From NCBI RefSeq assembly GCF_022539505.1, contig NC_061510.1, forward strand, positions 400,130,249-400,194,248: a stretch of 64,000 bases of DNA, in the 5' to 3' direction. Every line of letters begins with the position of its first letter. Positions within the stretch are counted from its first letter, which is position 1. The stretch comes from Lolium rigidum (lineage: Eukaryota; Streptophyta; Magnoliopsida; Poales; Poaceae). This document shows positions 53,253-63,695 of the stretch, piece by piece. Below the pieces are notes generated by a model, which ran no database searches, was not told where the DNA came from, and worked only from the letters and a program-made list of their open reading frames with translations. Both the position numbers and the translations under genes were made by a program.

Positions 53253-54927
53253 TGATACGTCTCTGACGTATCGATAATTTCTTATGTTCCATGCTACTTT
53301 ATTGATGATATCTACATGTTTTATACACATTATATGTCGTATTTACGCATTTTCCGGCACTAACCTATTAACAAGATGCCGAAGAGCCAGCTTGTCGTTT
53401 TCTGCTGTTTTTGGTTTCAGAAATCCTAGTAAGGAAATATTCTCGGAATTGGACGAAATCAACGCCCAGGGTCCTATTTTTGCACGAATATTCCAGAAGA
53501 CCGAGGGGGAAAGGAAGTGGGGCCACGAGGCGCCGCCACACTAGGGCGGCGCGGCCCAGGCCCTGGCCGCGCGGCCCTAGCGTGTGGGGCCCTCGTGTGG
53601 CCCCCCGCGTTGCCCTTCCGCCTACTTAAAGTCTTCGTCGCGAAACCCTCCGTACCGAGAGCCACGATACGGAAAACCTTCCGCAGACGCCGCCGCCGCC
53701 AATCCCATCTCGGGGATTCAGGAGATCGCCTCCGGCACCCTGCCGGAGAGGGGAATCATCTCCCGGAGGACTCTTCATCGCCATGATCGCCTCCGGAGTG
53801 ATGAGTGAGTAGTTCACCCCTGGACTATGGGTCCATAGCAATAGCTAGATGGTCGTCTTCTCCTAATTGTGCTTCATTGTTGGATCTTGTGAGCTACCTA
53901 ACATGATCAAGATCATCTATCTGTAATACTATATGTTGTGTTTGTCGGGATCCGATGGATAGAGAATACTATGTTATGGTGATTATCAATCTATTACCTA
54001 TGTGTTGTTTATGATCTTGCATGCTCTCCGTTATTAGTAGAGGCTCTGGCCAAGTTTTTGCTCTTAACTCCAAGAGGGAGTATTTATGCTCGATAGTGGG
54101 TTCATGCCTCCATTAACAGTGACAGAAAGTTCTAAGGTTGTGGATGTGCTGTTGCCACTAGGGATAAAACATTGATGCTATGTCTAAGGATGTAGTTGTT
54201 GATTACATTACGCACCATTCTTAATGCAATTGTCTGTTGCTTGCAACTTAATACCGGAAGGGGTTCGGATGATAACCCGAAGGTGGACTTTTTAGGCATA
54301 GATGCATGCCGGATGGCGGTCTATGTACTTTGTCGTAATGCCCTGATTAAATCTCACTATATTTATCATATCATGTATGTGCATTGTTATGCCCTTTCTA
54401 TTTGTCAATTGCCCGACTGTAATTTGTTCACCCAACATGCTTTAATCTTATGGGAGAGACCCCTCTAGTGAACTGTGGACCCCGGTCCTATTCTTTACAT
54501 CGCATACAATCTACTGGAATTGTTCTTTACTGTTTTCTTCGCAAACAATCATCTTCCACACAATACGGTTAATCCTTTGTTATAGCAAGCCGGTGATATT
54601 GACAACCGCACTGTTTCGTTGGGGCAAAGTACTTTGGTTGTGTTGTGCAGGTTCCACGTTGGCGCCGGAATCCCTGGTGTTGCGCCGCATCACATTTCGC
54701 CACCATCAACCTTCAACGTGCTTCTTGGCTCCTCCAGGTTCGATTAAACCTTGGTTTTTTTCTGAGGGAAAACTTGCCACTGTGCGCATCATACCTTCCT
54801 CTTGGGGTTCCCAACGGACGTGTAGATCTACGCGCATCAAGCACTGTTTTCTGGCGCCGTTGCCGGGGAACTGAAGAAAAGCTACACCACAAATATTTCT
54901 AACTCCCACGTCAACTACACGCCAGCA
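53253..54927 (+). repeat. 3' LTR of element C (1,675 bp)
   Basis: Starts TGATACGTCTCTGACG and ends ACACGCCAGCA. The last 88 bases lie beyond the CGCATCA that ends the LTR in element A. They contain a perfect primer site TGGCGCCGTTGCCGGGGA at 54852-54869. The right target duplication CTGGC follows. Confidence 0.88.
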
Positions 54928-56168
54928 CTGGCGTGCGCTAGGGTGAAGGACCTTTAGTCCCGGTTTGTAACACGAACCGGGACTAAAGGCTATTTCGTTA
55001 AAAAAAAATAATCCATTTGGTTTTCTAATTATTTTTCATTCCTTTTTTTTCATTTTTTTTCAGAATTTCTAGTATTTTAGTTATTGGCCAAGTTTAGTCA
55101 CTAACTACACTTAATCTCTAGTCAAATTTCTTACCTGTGGTCGAACTTCCCGCTCGGTCACCCATCCTCCCACTACTCCAGCACTAGCACGCTTAACTTC
55201 CAAGTTCCTTTCCCATCCTCCTTCCAAGTGCTTCGCGCGCATGTTGTTGATACTAGTATCATATCAATCCTATTAACATGTTGGTCGATGTCACACTTCT
55301 TTATTGTTTGAATGCCAAATAATTATTTTAATAAACAAAAGTAATGATGTAATAATAATCTTGAATAAATAAATAAATATTAACTTTTTAAATTTATATT
55401 ATAATTAATTTTTTATTTTTTTAATATTTTTTTTGCCAAACCTAAAACCTGAAAATTTGAAAATCTAAAAATTGGCTAACTTTATGGTTATGTAATAGTA
55501 ATCTTTATGCAAGATGCAATTATTAATATAAATTTTTTAAAAAATATAAAATACGGAATTTCTGGCAAAAACTAAAATCTTCCTGCTTTCATATTTTCAT
55601 TTGAATTTTGAGAATCTAAAAATTGGCTAACCGGTAAACACAGTGAATTCGGATGTAACTTTTTCCCAGGATTTTTTGATATATCATACTTTTTTTTCGA
55701 CGTCGTATGCAAAAGTTATTGCGGTTTTACCATTTTTTAAAAAAAAATTGCAAAAAAATGAAAATTCGAATTTCTTAATTTCTCCGAATAGTAGGTTGCA
55801 TAAGATACAAGAATCTGAAAATAATTTTTTTTAATTTTCTATCATTTTCTTTTGTATTTTACAAAGCAAAAATGGCGATCCACGGTGTGGGGTGCGTGGG
55901 TGCGTGGGGAGTGAAAAATCCGGAAAAACCTTTAGTCCCGGTTGGGAACACCAACCGGGACTAAAGGTTTTTTCGCCGGCCGCATCCCTCCATGGCCCTT
56001 TAGTCCCGGTTGGTGTTACCAACCACGACTAAAGGGGTACCCTTTCGTCTCGGATGGAGCATTAGTCGCGGGTTGCCTCCCGAACCAAGGACTAAAGCCC
56101 CCTTTAGTCGCGGTTCGAATATTTCCGGGACTAATGGGGGTGGACGGAAGCCTCTTTTTCTACTAGTG
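54928..56168 (+). repeat. Right part of CACTA element E
   Basis: Starts with CTGGC (right target duplication of C), then a hairpin CTTTAGTCCCGGTTTG / CGAACCGGGACTAAAGG at 54951-54989. A very A/T-rich middle (55000-55860) follows, then a cluster of further inverted repeats (55928-56130) and the terminal TTTTTCTACTAGTG. No ORF of note. Confidence 0.85.
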
Positions 56169-56171
56169 CAT

Positions 56172-58034
56172 GTTAACTTGATGTGTTTTATTTTTGGTAA
56201 TGAAGTTGTAGATTTTCATATTTTTTTCTTGGAGTACTTTTACGCAATATTTTTGGTGATCACTAGATCATCTACACGCAACCATCTGCTATGTCGATGA
56301 TTAAAATATTGTGCCGCCGAAATGTTGTGATCACAAGATCATCTAGATGTGATCCGGGGATGTGCAAGCGACTCATGTGATAATGTTGAGCATTGGACCT
56401 GGATCGGTTGCTCCATCCCTCGGATTTGTGTGCCCAATATAAGTATGGGACACGTTCTTGAGTTGGCTCTATTTTGTTTGGGTTCTTAATGCTCATTTTG
56501 ATTCTGTTTCGTTGCAACGGCCGATGATTAAGCTATGCAAAGGATGATTCTATAATATCTTATGCATTAATTGTACAAACACTTAAGATTGTGCAGTTTT
56601 CTTAGTATTGTAGAATTATATCTTTGCGCTAAGTATGAGCCTCATGATTATACTCTGATACTATCTAATGAGAAAGGGTGTCCATAAGACCTTGTCATAT
56701 GTCCATCCACATTTCTTGCGCATTTGATTTGGTCTTGTAGGCACTTATTTTTTATCGCAATTTTTTTTATATATAAGGCTTTACATCTATGGACATTTCA
56801 TTTTTTTTCCAAATACAAATATGACTTGGAATAGATCCTTGTGATCTCTCCCAGTATATTGTTGAATTATGTTTTATTGTAACAATCGATGATTTAATTA
56901 TTGTGGCACTATAGGTTCCTCAACTTTGGATGTGATCTCAGGATGGTACAAATGAACCATGTGATATGCATAAATACAAATCTTGTACACCCTACTTTAT
57001 TCACTCGCGCTTCATCCCTAGGATTAACGTGTCCAATCTAAGTATAATGCATGTTCTTGAGTTGGCCTACGTAATGTTCATTTTGGTTCTGTTTCATTTC
57101 AACGTGTGATGTTGAAATCCATATGTTCCTCAATTTTGGATGTGATTCCGGGATAGTGCAAATGATCCATGTGATATGCATATATACATAAATAAAAATC
57201 TTGTGCATTCTACTTGGCTCACTTCTTACGCATATCACATGGATAATTTGCACCATCCGCAACCGCCTGCCAAGCTGCCGGAGATGAGGAGGAAAGAGTC
57301 CGAATCTAGAGGGGAAGGGGACTATCAAGGATGATACGACCACAGATGGTCAATCTCCAGAGGGGAAGGGGACTATCAAGGATGATACGACCACAAATGG
57401 TCAATCTCCGGAGGGGAAGCTCACGTAGTAAACTCTAGATGTCAGCCATTCTATATTAGTTGTGTTCTTGCTGCAATATATATGTTTGTTCCTTTCGTGC
57501 CACATGCAAACGGTTCACTAAGACATGACATTTATGGAAGTTCGTTTTCCTTCACTTTTCTTGTAACATTGTGGTTGTGACCACCAAATTTCTATTGATG
57601 TTTCCACAAGTCATGTGTATTCGGTATCATCTTGATACATGAATATACGGTATATGTTGATAAAATCTTCTTGGTTTCGTTCAAGTGACGTTCATACCAT
57701 ACATCATACACATCATATTAAGTGCAGCCGTCTCGGTGAACACTCTTCATCTATGCTTGCCCAGATTGATTTGGATGGCCACACTACAGATAATTGGGTG
57801 TTATTTCCGGCGGGATCTTTTGGCCTGACATGCAAGGTTGCTCGTACCGAAATAATAGAGCCATTCTTTCCAAGTATCAACATGTGTCAACACACCATAA
57901 CAAGTACCCATATTACACACCCTGTTGCTCCAGGGAAAAAATGAAGAAGGAAGAAACTAACGCTCGATTCTTTAAACCAAACATGCAACTATTCGGACAT
58001 GCAACTCACTTGCTATGTGTATCTGCATTGTATT
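56172..58034 (+). repeat. Copy 1 of the tandem duplication, continued
   Basis: Non-coding A/T-rich sequence homologous to 58410-60098. Shared runs include ATCTACACGCAACCATCTGC, GCCCAATATAAGTATG, TCTAATGAGAAAGGGTGT, GTGCAGCCGTCTCGGTGAA and GGCGGGATCTTTTGGC. I recognise no gene or transposon family. Some ATG frames of 60-100 codons are not conserved between the copies. Confidence 0.8.
57308..57409 (+). repeat. Tandem repeat, 51-bp unit, two copies
   Basis: Units 57308-57358 and 57359-57409 share GGGGAAGGGGACTATCAAGG and GATGATACGACCACA. The second copy of the larger duplication has only one, diverged unit near 59464-59515. Confidence 0.8.
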
Positions 58035-60098
58035 TAAACAAAAAGGCCTAAGCATTATTTAGAAAAATATGGGTAAGATTTTTGTATAAAATATACATAT
58101 TGATATTTCCTCTTTGGGATAAAAGTTTTTGTACAATATATAGCAACATTTATGTACTGTATTTAGACAAGAAAAAGAGGTTCACATGACTTGAATTGTA
58201 AAATCTATAACTTGATTTCTATGAGTAGGGCAGGTTATGTTATACTTTTGGAAACATTTTAGTTTTGGAAACAGTTTAGTTTTACATGTTTATTCGCTAG
58301 TTGTATAGGTATTTGTATAAGTATTTTCCATGTTTATTCGTTGGTTGTATAGGTATTAGTTTGTGGTTGATTTTCTAATGTATACATGCTACTAGATAAT
58401 GATAAGCATGTTAACTTGCTGTGTTTTATCTTTTTGTGTTTCTAGGTTTTTATGGTGATCACAAGATCATCTAGATGCATTTAATGAAGTTCTAGATTTC
58501 TATTTTTTTGCTTGCAGTACTTTTACCCGATATTTTTGGTGGCGACAAGATCATCTACACGCAACCATCTGCTATGTTGATGATTAAAATATTGTGGCAC
58601 TAAATGTTATGATCATGAGATCATCTAGATGTGATCCCGTGATGTGCAAGTAACCCATGTGGTATATATGCATAAATATAAATCTTATGCATTCAAACTG
58701 GCTTGCTTGGTCCATCCCTCGGATTTGCGTGCCCAATATAAGTATGAGGCACTTTCTTGAGTTGGCTCTATTTCATTTTGGTTCTTAATGTTCATTTTGA
58801 TTCTGTTTTCTTGCAACGAAAGATGATTAAATTTTGCAAAAGGATGATTATATAATACCTTATGCATTGTACAAACAATTTGTATTGTGCAATTTTCTTA
58901 GTATTGCTGAATTATCTCTTTGCGCTAAGCATGAGCCTCCTGATTCTGCCGATGATTATAATTTGATACCATCTAATGAGAAAGGGTGTTCATAAGACCT
59001 TGTCATATGTCCATGCACATTTCCTTGGACATTTGATTGGGTCTTGTAGGCACTCATTTTTACTGTGTGTCTTTATATAAGGCTTCACATCTGTGAATAC
59101 TTGACCATTTTTCTAAATACAAATATGACTTAGAACAGATCCTTGTGATCTATCCAACTATATTGACACAACCAATGATTTAATTATTGTGGCACTATAG
59201 TTTGCTCAATTTCGGATGTAATCTCACGATGGTGCAAGTGAACCATGTGATATGCACAAATACAAATCTTGTACATCCAACTTGGTTCACTCATTTCATC
59301 CCTAGGATTTGCGTGTCTAATATAAGTATGAGGCATGTTCTTGAGTTATCCCTACTTGATGTTCATTTTGGTTCTGTTTCATTGCAACGAGCGATGTGTA
59401 AGTCCTTTAAGTTCCTCAATTTTTGATGTAATTCCGGGCTAGAGATGGGGAGGATTATTGTTGCATCTGGAGGGGAAGGGGACTCTCATGGATGATATGG
59501 ACATAGATGTTCAGTCGCCACAGGGGAAGCTCACGGTAGTAGACTCTAGGTGTTAGTCATTCTACATTAATTATTTAGTTATTGCAATATATCCGTCTGT
59601 TTCTTTCGTGCAGCGTGCGAACATTCCCTAAGTCATGACATTTATGCAAAAAAAAATTCCTTCCTTTTTATTGTAACGTTGTGGTTGTGGGCGCCACCAA
59701 ATTGCTATCGATGTTTCCGCATGTCGTGTGTATTCGGCATCATCTTGATACATTAATATACGGTATGTTAATAAAATCTCCTTGTTTTCATTCAAGTGAC
59801 ATTTATACCATACGCATCATTTTAAGTGCAGCCGTCTCGGTGAACCCTCTCCATCTGTGCTTGCCGAGATAGGTTTGGATGGCCACACTATGTATAGTTG
59901 GGTGTTATTTCTGGCGGGATCTTTTGGCTTGAGATGCAAGGTTGCATGTACCGAAATGATAGGACCATCTTTCCAAGTTCCAACATGTAACAACACATCG
60001 TACCCATATTACACACCCTTGCTCCAGAAAAAACAAAAAAAAAGAATAAGGGAGAAACCAAAGCTAGAGTTTTTTAAAACCAAACCTGCAACATGATT
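58035..60098 (+). repeat. Copy 2 of the tandem duplication
   Basis: Parallel to 39212-39552 plus 56172-58000. It keeps the uninterrupted junction of the CACTA target at about 58407-58421. No gene recognised. Confidence 0.85.
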
Positions 60099-60266
60099 CT
60101 TTTTTTAGGGGAGTTGCAAGTTGCAGCATCAACACTATCATACAGGCAACTCACTCACTAGTCACTACACAGCAACCAATCAACCCTCTGCTTCACCAGT
60201 CTTTAAGGCCCAGGCTGGAAATTATGCAGCCCAGCCAGCCCAATCATGTATCTTGGTCTTCTATCC

Positions 60267-62051
60267 TTATGAGCCCAGAACGAAAACTGAGGCGAGCAGC
60301 ACTGAGCCGACGGCGAAGACCACCGTGTTGGCGCGGCGCTGCCTCCCTGCACCGGACTTGGCGTCCGCGCTCTTGCCGCCGGTGGTACCTGCAATTAAGC
60401 GGCGGCGGTGAGGACGCATGAGAAAAGGTAATTAAGTAATTGTTGTTCGATCTGAATATAGAACATTCTTGCACGGTCCTGAACTGAGATAGTAGCACCC
60501 CTGCAGAAGATTCATGCATGTAGACAGTTTCGAACTGATACGCGCTACTGCAAAAGTTGCACATAATCATTCGTGCCGGACTGCCGGTGCATAGCTTGAT
60601 AGCTATTAGCACCAGGTAGGTGATGTATGGAAAGTTGTTAAGTACTACCTCTATTCTACACAAGTCTTTTTAGCCAATTCTTTTAATTTGCTAAAACGGC
60701 CAATATTATAAAATAGAGTGGTATGATTAGAAGCGTTTGAGTTTTGTATCGCCAAGGATGAGGCCAAGCTTAAAATCATCATAATTCAAACCATTAAGGA
60801 CGAGGCCACGTTTTGGATCACCGTGGATGCGAAGCATTTGAGTTGTATAATAACGAGAGAGCAATCTTTTAAGAACTTGGTTTTTTCGTTTTATTTTGTC
60901 TTGTCAAAACTCTCCCACTTATGTAATGAACGGCGGCAAATCTTTTGCCTCCTTCTCCCTCCTTAAATTTTTTTTAGAACTGTTGCCAGTTAAGTTCCTT
61001 CATTCGTCCTAAAATAAGTGAGTCAGATTTTTCTAGATACGCAAATGTATAGTACACACTAAAACAAATTTAGATATATACGAATTCAGATAAGTTTGAG
61101 TCGCTTGTTTTGTAACAGAGAGTAGGTTAGATTGAACTACAGTACCAGCAGTACCACTGACCAGCCATCATGCGTACCCTGTTGTGCAAAGACCTATAGC
61201 GGTGGCTGCAGGTACAGGTGCTACCCAAAGTTGAGTCAAGATATCGGGCACAAGACTGCGACGACACGTGGGCCGTTGGGCCATGGGCTGCAGGGCACAT
61301 TGACTGCTCCCGTCACTCGCTTGAGTGAATGCGCACTGCTGCCCGTATCTTTCTCGACATAACTGCGGCCGCTCATGGTCGCGATCGTGCGAGCAAGGCC
61401 AGCGGAAAGCCGGTCGTGCCCATGCCATGTGCGTGGCGACGTGTCGAGTACGTCGTTCATTCGCCATGTGACACGCGCGCGTATTCAGTTAACAAACCGT
61501 TTCGTCGCCGTGCAGTGATCTGAAGAAAAATGGACGATCATGGAGCTCCGGCGGTCGGAGTGCGGTTTACAGTACGTACCGGTGGCGGCGCCGGAGGCGG
61601 CGGGGGTGGTGGCGCCGGTGGCGTTCTTGCCCTCGTGCTCGATGCCGTACTGCTTGAAGATCTCGGCCTCCTTGGAGTCGGGCGCCATGTTGAGGATCTT
61701 GGGGCAGTCGGAGAAGGTGGCGGCGATGGCGCAGGCGGAGGGGAGGTTCATGGCGCGGGTGATGTTCACCTTCAGCCCCAGCGCCGGCTCGTCGCGGTCC
61801 TTCACCAGCACGCACAGGCACTTCTTGCTGGACCCCAGCACCTGCTTGAACCCGGAGCAGCAGTCCGGGGTCGGCGCCCGCGCCGTCGCCGTCGCCTGCA
61901 CGTACGTCAGGCACGTCGCGATGCCCATCAGCTTGTCCGCGCACTCCGCACGGTCCGCCGCGAAGTCCGCGCCCGCCAGCTGCCCGACCACGGCCACCGC
62001 CACCACCATCAGTAGCAGCGCACAGCTACGGCGAGCTCCTCCGAAAGCCAT
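60267..62051 (-). CDS. LTPG: GPI-anchored non-specific lipid-transfer protein, two exons
   Basis: Exon 1 is 62051-61580 and exon 2 is 60388-60267, with an intron 61579-60389 bounded by GTACGT and TTGCAG. Joined, they give 197 residues. A signal peptide covers about residues 1-28 (LLLMVVAVAVVGQLAGA). The eight-cysteine motif is complete: Cys37, 47, 64, 65, 78, 80, 107, 116, with spacing C-9-C-16-CC-12-CxC-26-C-8-C. A Thr/Ala/Gly/Ser-rich linker follows. Exon 2 encodes a short basic stretch and a hydrophobic end (VVFAVGSVLLASVFVLGS), a GPI-attachment signal. Such proteins sit on the outer plasma membrane face and take part in cuticular wax or suberin lipid export or, in xylogen-like members, vascular differentiation. 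The frame is intact and the gene looks active. Confidence 0.93.
60643..60723 (-). mobile_element. Short decayed Stowaway-like MITE in LTPG intron
   Basis: The ends TACTACCTCTATTCTACAC and (inverse) TACCACTCTATTTTATAAT are alike. 81 bp; probably an internally deleted MITE. Confidence 0.45.
60991..61124 (-). mobile_element. Stowaway-type MITE in LTPG intron
   Basis: The ends AGTTCCTTCATTCGTCC and (inverse) TACTCTCTGTTACAAAAC resemble the Stowaway ends CTCCCTCCGTCCC. Inside is AAAATAAGTGAGTCAGATT, typical of these MITEs. Intron position; no effect on splice sites. Confidence 0.6.
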
Positions 62052-62197
62052 GGCTGTTGACTAAGCTAGATGATCGGCCGGCGGCGAGCTAGCTATAGCT
62101 ACTACTGTCACTCTTGCTTGGCGACTTGTTTCTTGCGTAAGCGCTCGTGTGGCTTGCGTGTGGCGACGTGTGGTGCTCGATCTTGGGCTAGCTTGGG

Positions 62198-62205
62198 TTT
62201 ATATA
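62198..62205 (-). promoter_or_regulatory. TATA box of the LTPG gene
   Basis: The minus strand reads TATATAAA, 147 bases upstream of the ATG, with a leader rich in CTAGCT repeats in between. Confidence 0.75.
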
Positions 62206-62209
62206 GAGG

Positions 62210-63361
62210 ATACGCGTGTACGTACGTCGCGCGCAAGGAGAACTAGAGAAGTGTGCGTATGTTCTACTGACAGGTCAGGTCCGTCGTCAACCAATGGATC
62301 CACCGAGAAGACTGCTAAGGCGGTTGCGACCGGCCGATATGATCAATCGGACGATTAATTTGAGTTGGTTGGGGAGCTGTGGCTGCCTTAGCTAGATTGC
62401 GTGCGTGCGCATGCGTCTTCTCCATCGATCGTGGGGCAAGTACCGTGTACTGTATACGTGCGCATGGGTCGAGAGAGTGAGGGGTGGTCGATCCTATGTA
62501 CGGCACGTCTACATGATGAAGTCGAATGCAAAGTTGAAACTTCATAACGGGTACTACTACGGCATGTATATTATCTGTCTCTGCAGATTGGGAGCTGTTT
62601 GTTGCTTAATTACTTCTACATGTGCTAATGACGCTAAGGATGGAAAAAAATATGTGGTAGGACAAACTCCTAAAAAATGATGGAAACATCAAAAGGGTCT
62701 GACATTCAACAAATACATTATTCTAATACAATGATTTTGTACAATATAAGCAAAACCTAAAACATATCAACAATGAAGCTTAAAGGATGTATACAAGTTA
62801 TACGCAATGGAAAAGCTCGATCTTTTTTTATTATAACTTTCGAATTAATATCCCTCGCTTAGTGTACCACATTAAATCATCAAGAAGCCATCACAGTCAT
62901 CTCGTTACACAACTTGGTCTTGAAGATCTTTGTCGCCGAGAAAGCACTTTGAACTGTTGTCAGCACCACAGATAAAACAATGCCAAATCAATGAGGATAT
63001 AAACCGCGGGACACATGATGTGCCCTTCAATTATCAAGACAATCTCTAAAGCTTTCAATTTTTCGCGTATGAATAATGAATAAATCAAAGTTATCTTGTA
63101 TATGCCCATGCTCATACTGAGTCCATGAAAAATCTCTCAAGATGTGCAATCTTATTCGCGTTGATCCTAGAAAATGAGCCTCTAGGATGAAGAAATTTTG
63201 AAGTAGCTCTTGAAAATAGCTCATTAGAGAGATGGTCAAAGTTGGTGGTAATAGTCTAAAACAACATAGGTGTCCACAATGTAAAATTAATCAATAAGTA
63301 CTGACCTAGCTACTGTTTTTTTCTTGATTTCCCATATATCCTTACCATTTCATCCATACTT
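62210..63361 (+). other. Upstream flank of LTPG and intergenic DNA
   Basis: 62210-62560 is likely promoter (mixed composition, several CATG and CGTAC sites). 62700-63361 is A/T-rich, with no gene or known repeat that I can see. Confidence 0.4.
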
Positions 63362-63384
63362 AGGATTTGATGTCGTATTCGCAA

Positions 63385-63672
63385 TTTTTTTTTTGAGAAA
63401 CACAGTACAAACGTAGACGCCCACATACACGCGCATACACTCACCCCTATGAACGCACACATGCACACCCTACCCCTATGAGCACCTCCGGAAGACTGAG
63501 CTGGCGGATTGGATCTTGAAATTGACGAAGTTACCACAGACGCCTCGCTGTCGACGGAAACGTCGCCTCCCACTGAATGAATATTCCGCCATTATGAGAC
63601 ACACAGATGTCAAACCTGGGGTTTGAACTCTGGTGGGCGGGGGTACAACCACCCTCCTAGCCACCCAACCTC
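63385..63672 (-). mobile_element. SINE, Au-like, with 23-bp target duplication
   Basis: The minus strand runs from CCTGAGGTTGGGTGGCTAGG, through a box B-like GAGTTCAAACCCC and CAGTGGGAGGCGACGTTTCC, to a T-rich end, as in the copy at 27600. The flanking duplications at 63362-63384 and 63673-63695 are identical over 23 bases (beginning AGGATTTGATGTCG), which shows a fairly recent insertion. Confidence 0.92.
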
Positions 63673-63695
63673 AGGATTTGATGTCGTATTCGCAA

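Larger units (their letters stand above)
39706..54927 (+). mobile_element. LTR element C inserted in E, with a mosaic interior
   Basis: A first LTR fragment (39706-40224) and a last LTR (53253-54927) are flanked by the same 5-bp duplication CTGGC (39701-39705 and 54928-54932). They share subfamily-specific bases (TGATACGTCTCTGACG start), so they belong to one insertion. A third, complete LTR at 48129-49811 stands directly before the primer site and the ORF. Between the first and third LTR lie CACTA end F, the assembly gap and gypsy element G. The simple LTR-interior-LTR order is therefore broken by insertion, recombination or a wrong join at the gap. Confidence 0.7.
39553..56168 (+). mobile_element. 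Non-autonomous CACTA transposon E, opened by later insertions
   Basis: Ends are CACTGGTAGAAAAA at 39553 and TTTTTCTACTAGTG at 56168, flanked by the 3-bp duplication CAT (39550-39552 and 56169-56171), as expected for CACTA elements. E's own sequence is 39553-39705 and 54933-56168, about 1.39 kb; everything between is LTR element C and its passengers. It has no transposase. Its ends are rich in inverted repeats of the type CCTTTAGTCCCGGTT / AACCGGGACTAAAGG, typical subterminal repeats of grass CACTA elements. The uninterrupted host sequence AAGCATGTTAACTTG at about 58407-58421 is its empty site. Confidence 0.9.

Noticed and set aside
61530..62064. Plus-strand frames of 161 and 174 codons opposite LTPG exon 1
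   Set aside because: Mirror frames of a GC-rich exon; no motif, while the minus frame has the full eight-Cys pattern.
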